NCBI GenBank assembly: GCA_964536805.1
Contig: CAZHYQ010000006.1
Coordinates: 62,001 to 126,000 of the forward strand
Direction: 5' to 3'
Source: Longilinea sp964536805
Lineage (GTDB): Bacteria > Chloroflexota > Anaerolineae > Anaerolineales > Anaerolineaceae
Length of the DNA stretch: 64,000 bases
Part shown: piece by piece, positions 42,920-51,768 of the stretch
Layout of the letters: every line of letters starts with the position of its first letter
How positions within the stretch are numbered: the first letter of the stretch is position 1
Position numbers and translations under genes: made by a program
Notes under the pieces: model-generated
Told to the model about the DNA's origin: nothing
The model's input: only the letters and a program-made list of their open reading frames with translations
Database searches by the model: none

Positions 42920-43588
42920 ATGTTTGGAATGAAGAAATACGCCGGTTTTATCATCTTGGTTGCCGCAACATTGGTTTTGGCAGCCTGTGGACCGGCCGCA
43001 ACACCCACCGTCGATCCCGCCGAAATCCGCACCCAGGTAGCCAATACCGTCCAGGCGGGTCTCACGCAGACCGCGGCGGCAAAACCCACCAGCACCCCGA
43101 CCAAGACGCCTGAACCTACCTTCACGCCTACCAAGGTAACTCCTACAACGGGAGTGACCGTCACACCTGCTGCCTCAGCCACCCCCACGCGCGTAGCCGC
43201 GCCTGATCTGGTTGAAGTCATCGGCACAACCGCGCCAGCAACCTACACCCCTGGACAATCCTTTTCGGTAACGTGGACCGTCAAAAACACCGGCAACAAC
43301 ACCTGGTCAACGGCTTACCAGGTACGCTGCTTCACCACAGCCTATTGTTTCAACGGGGTAACCACCAATTTCAGCAAGGATGTCAAACCTGGCGAGACGA
43401 TCGATCTCACCATCAACCTGAAAGCGCCCAGCACGGCCGGCGACCTCTCGACCTTGTGGGTACTGACCAATGCCAACGGTGTCAATTTTGGCCGCGGTCT
43501 GACCTACAACTTCAAGGTTGCTGGTGCCACGGCTCCAACAGCCACCACCGAACCTACTGCTGAGCCTACGGTTACGCCCACGCCGTAA
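42920..43588 (+). CDS. Lipoprotein with NBR1-type Ig-like domain
   Basis: A 222-residue lipoprotein with lipobox LVLAAC (Cys23). Residues about 50-95 are a Thr/Pro stalk. Residues about 97-205 match the bacterial NBR1-Ig-like domain: FSVTWTVKNTGNNTW, then VKPGETIDLTINLKAP and a C-terminal strand ending LTYNFKVAG. A second Thr/Pro stretch ends the protein. In eukaryotes this fold is found in NBR1; in bacteria it occurs on exported proteins with unknown ligands. The ATG at 42920 has GGAGG eight bases upstream; an earlier in-frame start would add 14 residues before the signal peptide and lacks support. Confidence 0.82.
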   Translation: MFGMKKYAGFIILVAATLVLAACGPAATPTVDPAEIRTQVANTVQAGLTQTAAAKPTSTPTKTPEPTFTPTKVTPTTGVTVTPAASATPTRVAAPDLVEVIGTTAPATYTPGQSFSVTWTVKNTGNNTWSTAYQVRCFTTAYCFNGVTTNFSKDVKPGETIDLTINLKAPSTAGDLSTLWVLTNANGVNFGRGLTYNFKVAGATAPTATTEPTAEPTVTPTP

Positions 43589-43612
43589 TCTACTCCTTTA
43601 ATAGGCAAGGTC

Positions 43613-44746
43613 ATGCAATCGATTAACTGGATAAAAGCCGAGGCAGCCCGCCTCGGCTTTCCATTCGCCGGAATTACCTCGCTGGCACCGCCGCCTCATC
43701 TTGAAACTTTTATGAACTGGGTAGATGCTGGGAGACATGCTGGCATGGGCTATTTGTCTTCCGCGCCCAACATTGAGAAACGCTCCTCGCCTTCCCTGAA
43801 TCTGCCGGAAGCAAAATCGATCCTATTTTTCAGCATACCCTATATGCCATCTCAGCCTGGCGTCCTTCAGCCGGGTTCTTTGGCAGGCAAGGTAGCTTCC
43901 TATGCCTGGGGAATGGATTATCACGATATCATTCCGCCGCGGTTGCGCGAGCTGGCACAACGCATTGACAACCATCTGGGCTGCCAGGTTGCTTATCGTG
44001 CCTATGCCGATACCGGTCCAGTTCTCGAACGCGACCTGGCGCAGCGGGCCGGCTTGGGTTGGGCCGGGAAAAATACCTGCCTCATCCATCCCAAGCGGGG
44101 ATCTTTCTTCTTCCTTGCAGAGCTCTTTGTCGATATCGAGCTTGAACGGGACTTGCCATTCCTGGCGGATCAATGCGGGAATTGCCGGCGCTGCATCGAT
44201 GCCTGCCCGACGGGTTGCATCCGCGAAGATCGTACGCTGGAGGCTGGCCGCTGCATCTCCTATCAGACGATTGAGAATAAGGGCTCCATTCCCCTCAATT
44301 TACGGCCAAATATTGGAAACTGGGTATTCGGCTGTGACGCATGCCAGCAGGTCTGTCCATGGAATCGTTTTGCCCATGCAGATGAAGTTGACCCAGCATT
44401 TCAGGCGCGCGCTGGAGTTTCTGCACCGGATTTGTTGGCGGAAATTCAAATGGATGCCCAAGCTTTTAATCGGAAATTCCGTTTCAGCCCGGTAAGACGC
44501 GCCAAGCGGCGCGGCTATTTACGAAATGTGTGCATTGCGTTGGGAAATTCGCGGGATGTTGCGGCAATTCCTGGGTTAATCACGGTCCTGCGGAACGAAC
44601 CGGAAGCGCTGATCCGTGGGGCAGCAGCCTGGGCGCTCGGACAAATCGGTACGGTGAAAGCCCATGCTGCACTGGATGAAGCTTACATCGCTGAACCTGA
44701 AGAACGGGTTAGAGATGAAATTGTATTGGCTTTACAGGCAGGTTGA
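43613..44746 (+). CDS. queG: Epoxyqueuosine reductase QueG
   Basis: A 377-residue QueG, the cobalamin-dependent iron-sulfur enzyme that reduces epoxyqueuosine to queuosine in tRNA. The N-terminal domain has the family start LGFPFAGITSL, then YADTGPVLERDLAQRAGLGWAG. The two 4Fe-4S sites are CGNCRRCIDACPTGCI and CDACQQVCPWN. The last 60 residues form HEAT-like repeats (ALIRGAAAWALGQIG) that bind tRNA. The stop TGA directly touches the stop of the convergent gene, with no base between them. It is the only housekeeping gene in this surface-protein block. Confidence 0.93.
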   Translation: MQSINWIKAEAARLGFPFAGITSLAPPPHLETFMNWVDAGRHAGMGYLSSAPNIEKRSSPSLNLPEAKSILFFSIPYMPSQPGVLQPGSLAGKVASYAWGMDYHDIIPPRLRELAQRIDNHLGCQVAYRAYADTGPVLERDLAQRAGLGWAGKNTCLIHPKRGSFFFLAELFVDIELERDLPFLADQCGNCRRCIDACPTGCIREDRTLEAGRCISYQTIENKGSIPLNLRPNIGNWVFGCDACQQVCPWNRFAHADEVDPAFQARAGVSAPDLLAEIQMDAQAFNRKFRFSPVRRAKRRGYLRNVCIALGNSRDVAAIPGLITVLRNEPEALIRGAAAWALGQIGTVKAHAALDEAYIAEPEERVRDEIVLALQAG

Positions 44747-46102
44747 TTACGGCAGCCATTGCGGCCGGGCAGCATCCTCCGCAATGGTCTTGAGTACTCC
44801 ACTTTCCGGCAGCCATATCATGACCTGCGGCCTGGATTGGGAAGTCTGCAGCTGCAGGCGTTGAAATGCCAGGCGATTTCCATTTGGATCCCATTGGTAA
44901 GCTGCGAAGGAAGCGCCTGGATCGTTTGTGATGGCTTGGTTAGGCTTGCCATCCAATGGAATCAGCCAGAGTTCTTTGTTGGCTGAACCTGCCAATCCGC
45001 GAACTGCCATGATTAAGGACTGACCGTCCGGAGAATAGATCGGCAGACTGGCATCGACCTGTCCGAGGTCCGCCTCCTGCATTGGCTGAATGTCGCCCGT
45101 CCCCAGGTTTGCTTCATATATTCTCACATAAGGCAGCCCAATTTCGCTGCTTTCGGCCCGGGTAAACAATAGATATCGACCATCCGGCGACCACGAACCA
45201 ATGCCTTGCTGATCAGTTGGAATCAAGATCACCCGGTTTGTGGTCAGGTCCAGGAGGCGGATTTGCGCATAATCGGGATCATAGAACTGCAGGTAACGGC
45301 TTTTCGGCGACCAATTCGGATCGATGCCGCTGATCCGTTGGTCCTTATATAATGCTTCAGCTTTTCCGGTTTCCAAATCGAGCAACCAGATCTCGCCTTG
45401 CGGGAATGTTTGGCTTTGACGCGAAAAAACGACGGCCGTTTCATCGGGTGCCACTGAAGGCTGTAAACAGGCATCTAGGCCGCAATCCAACAACTTAGTG
45501 TGGGTTTTGCCGCTGCGGTCCACAACCCACAAATCAGCGCCGCCCTGGGTATTCGTCACACTGTACACAACCTGGTCACCGGATGGAAACACTGCAAAAT
45601 CCTGCACATTTCCACCAGTATCTGTCAACGAATGCTGGTCATAGGTGCTGCCATCTGCCAGCCACAATTCCGGTGAACTGGCAGTTTGCCCCAAATAAAC
45701 AACGTCCGCTGCGCGGATCGAAACTGACCAGCTCGCATCAGCCTTCAGTAAATGTCCTGCCTCATCACTGGCGCCTTTTAATAACCGGATCGTATAGGTC
45801 ACTCCGCTCTGGAAAGCAGTTTCAGGGCGGAAGATGGCCTGGTTCCCATCCCAGGTCCAGGTACCTTGCACGGCAGGTTCAAGGCTCAGATAATTCTCTA
45901 TCGTGGTTGGCACAACCAGCGTTCGGAACTGTAAAACAATCGGACCATATGCACCCATTTGCCCGTTATCATTCGTTTTCAATCTAGGTTTAGGCATGCC
46001 TACGGTCTGGTAAAGGAATATTCCAATGCCGGTGGATACCAACACGATCAGAATTAAGATATACCGTTGGCGGAAAATTAGGGTTATGGTTTTCTTAAGC
46101 AT
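44747..46102 (-). CDS. Membrane-anchored TolB-like propeller protein with N-terminal Ig-like domain
   Basis: A 451-residue protein. A membrane helix at about 13-33 is followed by a Big_5-type Ig-like domain (GPIVLQFRTLV, FQSGVTYTIRLLKG), then a propeller with blades NWSPKSRYLQFYD, SWSPDGRYLLFTR, IYSPDGQSLIMAV and QWDPNGNRLAFQR. I start it at the ATG at 46102: it begins directly before the membrane helix, and the bases upstream form a good promoter (TTGACA, 17 bases, TAGCAT), leaving almost no leader. A TTG at 46141 opens a longer frame but would place that promoter inside the gene. The role is unknown; the sister gene is 39838-41742. Confidence 0.75.
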   Translation of the reverse strand: MLKKTITLIFRQRYILILIVLVSTGIGIFLYQTVGMPKPRLKTNDNGQMGAYGPIVLQFRTLVVPTTIENYLSLEPAVQGTWTWDGNQAIFRPETAFQSGVTYTIRLLKGASDEAGHLLKADASWSVSIRAADVVYLGQTASSPELWLADGSTYDQHSLTDTGGNVQDFAVFPSGDQVVYSVTNTQGGADLWVVDRSGKTHTKLLDCGLDACLQPSVAPDETAVVFSRQSQTFPQGEIWLLDLETGKAEALYKDQRISGIDPNWSPKSRYLQFYDPDYAQIRLLDLTTNRVILIPTDQQGIGSWSPDGRYLLFTRAESSEIGLPYVRIYEANLGTGDIQPMQEADLGQVDASLPIYSPDGQSLIMAVRGLAGSANKELWLIPLDGKPNQAITNDPGASFAAYQWDPNGNRLAFQRLQLQTSQSRPQVMIWLPESGVLKTIAEDAARPQWLP

Positions 46103-46112
46103 TGCTATGGCA

Positions 46113-46141
46113 ATGCTATCGCAATCGCCAGCCATTGTCAA
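46113..46141 (-). promoter_or_regulatory. Promoter of the 44747-46102 gene (near-leaderless)
   Basis: On the minus strand a consensus TTGACA (46141-46136) and TAGCAT (46118-46113) are 17 bases apart. Ten bases separate the -10 from the ATG. There is no ribosome binding site. Confidence 0.55.
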
Positions 46142-46172
46142 AAAAAGCCCCGTTTCCAGGTTGGAAACGGGG
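46140..46172 (-). terminator. Rho-independent terminator of the LysM gene
   Basis: On the minus strand a 10-bp stem (CCCCGTTTCC / GGAAACGGGG) with a 5-base loop is followed by CTTTTTTT. The T-run goes straight into the TTGACA box of the next gene's promoter. Confidence 0.9.
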
Positions 46173-46197
46173 AGTGAGGCGTTTGGTTAGTGCGATC

Positions 46198-46959
46198 TTA
46201 CTGTTTGGGCAAGGTAGCTGTGAAAACGGGTACAGTGGGCGCCAGCGTTGCCGTGGATTGAGTACCGCGAACTGCAGGCGTGGAGGTTGGCGCACGGGTG
46301 GAAGTCGGTGTGACAATATTGACACGGATTTTCAACACCGCGCCAGCATAAATTGTCACTCCGTCTGTAATCTTGTCCTTGTTATCGGCGACAATCGTAG
46401 CCACGGTTGAATTGAAATAGGAGGCAATGCTTGCCAGCGTGTCGCCTGTTACAACCGTGTAGTTGATCGTTCCGCGGAACCCTGCCGGGAGCGGAGTTGC
46501 CGTGGGCAATTTGGTATCCGGTGCCGGGATGAGCAGGACTGTCTCATTCGGCTTGATCAAATTGCAATCAACCGTTGGGTTCAATACAAGCAGCACATCC
46601 ACAAGGACATTGAACTTTTGCGAAATACTCCAGCAGGTGTCGCCATCCTGTACAGTGTATTCAAACGGGCCGGTGGCGGTAGGGGTCAGGGTGACTGTCG
46701 GAGTTTCGGTAATTGTCGGGGTGATTGTGAAGGTTGCGGTTGGCGTAACAGGGGTGACGGTTGCCGTCAGGGTTGCGGTCGGTGTGGCCGAAGCGAACAT
46801 GCTGATTCCCGGTTTATTCGGCCCGGTCAGCCAGGCAATTACCAGGATGGCACCGACCGCGACCAGTACGATTGCCAGGCCACCAAAGAGGAAGGGCATC
46901 ATCTGTTGCCTTTTTCGGTAGGTTTCAAAAACGCTTTGAGGTGTATTTTTTCTATTCAT
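46198..46959 (-). CDS. Membrane protein with two LysM domains on a Thr/Pro stalk
   Basis: A 253-residue protein. A membrane helix at about 23-45 is followed by a Thr/Pro/Ile-rich stalk (about 57-96), a first LysM (YTVQDGDTCWSISQKFNV, containing two Cys), a second LysM (YTVVTGDTLASIASYFN), and another Thr/Pro tail. LysM domains bind N-acetylglucosamine in peptidoglycan, so the protein probably ties the membrane to the wall. AGGAAA lies eight bases before the ATG. A consensus TTGACA at 47049-47044 (minus) is a possible -35. A strong terminator follows the gene. Confidence 0.85.
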   Translation of the reverse strand: MNRKNTPQSVFETYRKRQQMMPFLFGGLAIVLVAVGAILVIAWLTGPNKPGISMFASATPTATLTATVTPVTPTATFTITPTITETPTVTLTPTATGPFEYTVQDGDTCWSISQKFNVLVDVLLVLNPTVDCNLIKPNETVLLIPAPDTKLPTATPLPAGFRGTINYTVVTGDTLASIASYFNSTVATIVADNKDKITDGVTIYAGAVLKIRVNIVTPTSTRAPTSTPAVRGTQSTATLAPTVPVFTATLPKQ

Positions 46960-47087
46960 GGTTTGTGTTTCCTGTGTTGTTTAGGTTTCGATTTTGAGGA
47001 GGTTGACGCAGGCCAGCCATTAAGACGATTCCTGATCGAAAATTGTCAAAATTTGATCCTGACTTTGAGTTTACCATGATTCAGGCA

Positions 47088-47096
47088 TGATATAAT
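47088..47096 (+). promoter_or_regulatory. Extended -10 promoter of the partner-switching operon
   Basis: TGATATAAT is a full extended -10. TTGAGT lies 20 bases upstream as a weak -35. The predicted leader of about 43 bases ends with a GGAGG site before the STAS gene. Confidence 0.5.
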
Positions 47097-47145
47097 CACC
47101 CTATCATTTGAACCATTCTATGGCATCCTTCTTCGGAGGAATTCG

Positions 47146-47481
47146 ATGGAAATCACCCACACACAGTTTAAGCACTGCGATGTTGTCAAAGTATCCGGAC
47201 GCGTTGATAGCTCCACAGCGCCATTATTGTCGGAAGCATTAACCAAAATCACGGAATCGGGCCGCTACCGGATTGTTGTTGATATGAGCGGGTTGGATTT
47301 TATTTCAAGCGCAGGCTTGCGCGCGTTAATCAGCACCCAAAAATCCTGCAGACGCTATAACCGCGGTGAAATTGTCCTGGCGAGCGTACCCAGTAATGTC
47401 GCCGCCACGCTTGATCTGGCAGGTTTCACCCCCCTATTTAAGATTTTTGCGGATGCAACCGCGGCAGTTGGAAGTTTTTAA
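47146..47481 (+). CDS. STAS-domain anti-sigma factor antagonist
   Basis: A 111-residue single STAS-domain protein of the SpoIIAA/RsbV type. The conserved segment DMSGLDFISSAGLRALI near 46-62 contains the serine that the cognate kinase phosphorylates. In the usual scheme the unphosphorylated form binds the kinase and frees its other partner, a sigma factor. GGAGG lies six bases before the ATG. The next two genes encode the matching kinase and phosphatase, so all three form a partner-switching switch. Confidence 0.9.
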   Translation: MEITHTQFKHCDVVKVSGRVDSSTAPLLSEALTKITESGRYRIVVDMSGLDFISSAGLRALISTQKSCRRYNRGEIVLASVPSNVAATLDLAGFTPLFKIFADATAAVGSF

Positions 47482-47500
47482 CGGCAGCGGGTTGAATTGA

Positions 47501-47917
47501 ATGGCTACGCTCACCTTTCCTGGGCGATTCGAAAGTTTACCGGCAATCGCTGATTTTGTCCGTAAGGCTGCTCACGATGCCGGGTTAAGCTCTTTTCAGG
47601 TGTATGCGGTGGAAACCGCCTTGGATGAGGCCTGCGCCAATATCATCGAGCATGCCTACGGCGGCGAAAATAAGGGTGATATCGAGTGCAGTTGCCTCAT
47701 CGATGACATCGGGCTGACGGTCATCCTTCGGGATCAAGGACGCCCCTTTAATCCGAAGAAAATAAAGAACCCCGATGTGAAGGCTCCCCTGCAAGACCGT
47801 TCCGATCATGGTCTGGGACTCTACTTTATCCGTCAATGGATGGACGAAGTCGATTTTGAATTTAAACCTGGTCACAATACGCTGACTATGTCGAAACGCA
47901 AGGAAAAGGAACGTTAA
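47501..47917 (+). CDS. RsbW-like anti-sigma serine kinase
   Basis: A 138-residue GHKL-fold kinase of the HATPase_c_2 type. The N-box is ETALDEACANIIEHAYGG near 44-61, and the G1 box is RDQGRPFNP. It should phosphorylate the STAS protein encoded 19 bases upstream and hold a target protein when that partner is phosphorylated. Its stop codon overlaps the next start by one base (TAATG). No sigma-factor gene lies nearby, so the target could be a sigma factor elsewhere or a non-sigma partner. Confidence 0.9.
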   Translation: MATLTFPGRFESLPAIADFVRKAAHDAGLSSFQVYAVETALDEACANIIEHAYGGENKGDIECSCLIDDIGLTVILRDQGRPFNPKKIKNPDVKAPLQDRSDHGLGLYFIRQWMDEVDFEFKPGHNTLTMSKRKEKER

Positions 47918-50900
47918 TGACGGCTCCCGGGTTGGCTGCCGTCCCAGAGTGGAAGCAGTACCTTCACCTGGGCGAAGAACTGTTGAAACAACCCAACGCG
48001 GCAGCCCAATGTACACTGATCAGCGAGTTAATTGAGCGCCAGTTGGGTGCAAAAGCTGTCATCTGGCTGGCCGAACCAAATTATCCTTTGCCAAATGAGC
48101 CGGAAGTTCTTCTGCTTCCGTCGAAAGCTGCGCCAAAGGTGGTTCAACAAGTTTTTAAAAAGCACAAACCAATCTGCCAGGCAGAAGACGGCAAGACATG
48201 TTCACCCAACCGATTACCCCGCCTATTGGCCCTGCCAATTATTACCCAGGAGAATCTCCTGGGCGTGCTCGAAGTCCAACGTGATCCCGACAGGCCTTTC
48301 CAGGAAGAAGAGATCATTTTTTTGGAGGGTGTAACAGCTCAAACCGCCAGTTATTTCCAAATATTTCGCCAGGTATCGCTAAAGAATTGGCGTTCAGAAC
48401 AGCTTACCCTTGTCCGCAGTGTCACCTCGCAAATTGCGAATGTTACTGATCTCAACGAGCTTTGTTTGCGGGTAACAAAGTTAATTCAACAGACATTTAA
48501 TTACTATTATGTTGCCATCTTCACCCTGGACCCGAGCGGCCAAATTCTTCAATTTCGGGCCAGCGCCAGCCAGAATCAAGAAGACCGCCAGACCGTCTTG
48601 ACTGCCCGCCTTGGAGAAGGCGTAATTGGCCACACCGTGTTAATAGCGGATGAGTATTGGGTCCCCGATGTTCACAAGGATGAACATTATCGTTTTATCG
48701 ACTCCCTGCCTGAAACAAATTCAGAGGTCGCTTTTCCGTTAAAAATAGAGCAGCGTATTCTGGGCGTCCTGGATGTGCAGAGCGATCAGTTGGATGCATT
48801 TCACGAAGTCGACCGGCTTGTGCTTCGCGCCCTGGCGGATAGCATTGCCGTTGCCGTGGAAGGAGCTCGACTGTATTCGGATGTTCAACGCCGTGCCGAA
48901 CAAATTTCTGCGGTATTCGATATCACCCACGCACTCACGTCAATCCTCGATCTGGATACCTTGCTCGACACGGTTGTGGATACCATTCAGAAACGTTTCG
49001 GATTTCCATTTGTTCACCTTTATTCCGTACACCCGGGCAGGCGGCTGATCGTGTATTGGGCTGGCAGCGGAGCCCGCAGCAGCACCCTGCGCGATCAGCA
49101 AATCCAAATCTCGCTTGATGATCCCAAGGGAATCATTCCATGGGTGGCCCGGACTGGAAAACCACTGCTGGCCAATGACGTCCGCAAAGAACCGCTCTAC
49201 CGGCCTTCCGACCTGCCGCCTTATGAAACCTGCTCAGAGGTTGCTTTGCCCCTCACCTATGGCGGCGAAACCCAAGCCATCCTCGACATCCAAAGCACTG
49301 AATACAATGCCTTCGATGAGAAGGACCTATCCATTCTCGAAGCGTTAAGCGCATCCATCGCCATATCGCTCCGCAACGCCTCGCTCTACCGATCGGAACA
49401 ATGGCGCCGCCAGGTAGCCGATAGTTTCCGCGACGTCGCCAACCTGTTAAGTGCGAATGTATCTCTGGACGAATTATTTAACAGTATCCTGTCGGAATTG
49501 GAAAAAAACCTTCCTTGCGAAGCATCTGCAATCTGGCTATACGAAGAGGATCCACAGCATCCCAATAATAGCGACCGCTTGAGATTGGCTTATGCCCATG
49601 GTTTTACCCTTGAACATATGAATCAGGTTCTGGAAGAGAACCCCACTACCCGCCAGACCCTTGAAGCCACCCTCACCAGTTCTGAACCAACCATCCGCAG
49701 GGCAACAGATCCTCTCGGCCCAATGGGTGCAGCGTTAAATTTCAAACAAGATTATTCCTCGATTGCCGCACCATTAATGAACGGGCAACAACCGCTCGGC
49801 GTCATGACCCTCTCGCATTCGACTTACGGACGGTACGGGTCTGAAGCGCGCGCCATGACGGCAACCTTCGCAAGTTATGCTTCTGCGGCCATTCAAAACG
49901 CCCGCTTATTTGCAGCCGCGCAGGAGCAGGCCTGGGTTTCAACCGTTCTCCTTCAAGTGGCTGAAGCCTGTCAGGCACTCAATACGGTCGAAGATTTATT
50001 GGAGACCATGACCCGGCTGACACCGTTATTGGTGGGCATCAAAAATTGCGCAATTTTCCTATTCGACTCCTCCCGCCAGGCATTCGAACTCAAGAATTCC
50101 TATGGCATCGATGGTCTGGCAAAAGACAGTTTGCTATTCCTTGAGTCTGAAACCTCGGGTTTTCAGAAATTGCGCATGACTCAGTCGCCAGTTTTTATCA
50201 ACAATGCAAAAGAAGAATTACAACTGCCTGAAGCAGCCCTTTCCAGCAATAATGGCACTTTGGTGCTGGTTCCATTATTGACCCACCAGGATATTATGGG
50301 TGCAATGTTGGTTGGACACCAAAATGACAATCTGCCCGGTTTCCGCCAATTCTTTGACCAGCAAACATTAGCCATAATTCAAGGCATTGCCCACCAGACG
50401 GCTGTTGCCATCGAGAATATTCAATTGCTTGAGGTCCGCCAGGAAGAAGCTTACGTAACCGCAGTTCTTTTGCAGGTGGCGCAGGCGGTTGTCAGTCAGA
50501 ACAACCTTACCGACATCCTTGATACGATCGGCCACCTGATGCCGATCCTCATCGGTATTGATGCCTGCATTACTTATCTGTGGGATCGCGACCACAACTT
50601 GCACGAACCCGCCCAGGCCTTTACCGGCCACCGCCAACAAGAACAACAGATTCTGGAAAGAGTTTATTCTCCTGGCGAATTTCCGTTGCTGGACCAAATT
50701 ATTCAGTCCGATTCGCCCTCTTCATGCCGGCTGCCGGATCCGCTTTTATCCGCAATGGAATGGGCCGACTTGCCTTGCCTCTCACCGGGTGAAATGCCCT
50801 CTCCTGCCCAATCTGCTAAAAGCGCGTGGGTGCTGGGTTTTCCGCTTTCAGTCAAAGGTGAGGTTTTCGGCGCGATGTTGATGAAGGAATCGCATGTCGC

Positions 50901-51753
50901 GCCTACATTCCAGGAAAAAAGGTTGGAAATCCTCTCGGGGGTTGCACAACAAGTGTCCTTGGCTATCCAAAACGAGCGGCTCAACCAGGAAATGGTTGAA
51001 CGCGAACGCCTGGAAAAGGAAATCCAACTTGCCCGTCAGATCCAGCAAACGTTTCTTCCCAGCCGCCTGCCGACCTTACCCGGATGGGAAATGGACATCC
51101 GCTGGCAAACCGCCCGCCAGGTGGGCGGCGATTTTTACGATGTTTTTCATTCGCGCCAGGGAAAGCTGGGGCTGGTTATCGCCGATGTATCCGATAAAGG
51201 CCTGCCGGCAGCCTTGTATATGACCGTTACCCGTACATTAATCCGTGCGTTTATGCAAAATACAGTCTCGCCGGGGCGGGTGCTCGATCGGGTCAATAAC
51301 CTGCTATTGATGGATTCGCAAAGCGGGATGTTTGTTACCGCGGTTTATGCTTCACTTGATCCTGTTCGCGGCGTCCTGACCTGTGCGAATGCGGGTCACA
51401 ACCGGGCGCTCTTATGGCGATCCATTGACGGCAAACTTGAACAACTTCCCAAGGGGGAAATTGCACTTGGCGTCTTGGAAAACGTCCATTACTCCGACCA
51501 GATTTTGGAAATAATGCCGGGCGATTGCCTGCTATTTTATACGGATGGACTGACGGAATGTTTTTCTCCCCAGGGGGAAACCTTTGGGGAAGAACGGCTG
51601 CAAAAAATTATTCAATCCACGGCCAGCCTGGGCGTCCACCAATTGCTCCATGCCATTGAACAAGCCATCATCGAATTCCGAGCTGCTGAAACCGTTTCGG
51701 ATGATGTTACCTTGCTGGCCATCCAACGCCAGCCTGGATCATTTGTTAATTAA
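47917..51753 (+). CDS. Six-GAF PP2C (SpoIIE-type) serine phosphatase
   Basis: A 1278-residue cytosolic protein. I count six GAF-like modules at about 15-150, 160-315, 330-490, 505-665, 675-835 and 840-1025; modules 2 and 3 are the clearest, and 5 and 6 share an 'AxVxxVLLQVA' lead-in. A coiled coil with QLARQIQQTFLPSRLP joins them to the SpoIIE/PP2C phosphatase at 1045-1275, whose metal-site motifs GGDFYDV, VIADVSDKGLPAALYM, NAGHN and SDDVTLLAI are intact. It should dephosphorylate the STAS protein of the same operon. The GAF tandem probably senses small molecules. Most known phosphatases of this type carry one to three sensor domains. Confidence 0.9.
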   Translation: MTAPGLAAVPEWKQYLHLGEELLKQPNAAAQCTLISELIERQLGAKAVIWLAEPNYPLPNEPEVLLLPSKAAPKVVQQVFKKHKPICQAEDGKTCSPNRLPRLLALPIITQENLLGVLEVQRDPDRPFQEEEIIFLEGVTAQTASYFQIFRQVSLKNWRSEQLTLVRSVTSQIANVTDLNELCLRVTKLIQQTFNYYYVAIFTLDPSGQILQFRASASQNQEDRQTVLTARLGEGVIGHTVLIADEYWVPDVHKDEHYRFIDSLPETNSEVAFPLKIEQRILGVLDVQSDQLDAFHEVDRLVLRALADSIAVAVEGARLYSDVQRRAEQISAVFDITHALTSILDLDTLLDTVVDTIQKRFGFPFVHLYSVHPGRRLIVYWAGSGARSSTLRDQQIQISLDDPKGIIPWVARTGKPLLANDVRKEPLYRPSDLPPYETCSEVALPLTYGGETQAILDIQSTEYNAFDEKDLSILEALSASIAISLRNASLYRSEQWRRQVADSFRDVANLLSANVSLDELFNSILSELEKNLPCEASAIWLYEEDPQHPNNSDRLRLAYAHGFTLEHMNQVLEENPTTRQTLEATLTSSEPTIRRATDPLGPMGAALNFKQDYSSIAAPLMNGQQPLGVMTLSHSTYGRYGSEARAMTATFASYASAAIQNARLFAAAQEQAWVSTVLLQVAEACQALNTVEDLLETMTRLTPLLVGIKNCAIFLFDSSRQAFELKNSYGIDGLAKDSLLFLESETSGFQKLRMTQSPVFINNAKEELQLPEAALSSNNGTLVLVPLLTHQDIMGAMLVGHQNDNLPGFRQFFDQQTLAIIQGIAHQTAVAIENIQLLEVRQEEAYVTAVLLQVAQAVVSQNNLTDILDTIGHLMPILIGIDACITYLWDRDHNLHEPAQAFTGHRQQEQQILERVYSPGEFPLLDQIIQSDSPSSCRLPDPLLSAMEWADLPCLSPGEMPSPAQSAKSAWVLGFPLSVKGEVFGAMLMKESHVAPTFQEKRLEILSGVAQQVSLAIQNERLNQEMVERERLEKEIQLARQIQQTFLPSRLPTLPGWEMDIRWQTARQVGGDFYDVFHSRQGKLGLVIADVSDKGLPAALYMTVTRTLIRAFMQNTVSPGRVLDRVNNLLLMDSQSGMFVTAVYASLDPVRGVLTCANAGHNRALLWRSIDGKLEQLPKGEIALGVLENVHYSDQILEIMPGDCLLFYTDGLTECFSPQGETFGEERLQKIIQSTASLGVHQLLHAIEQAIIEFRAAETVSDDVTLLAIQRQPGSFVN

Positions 51754-51768
51754 AGGATTCAATTAATA

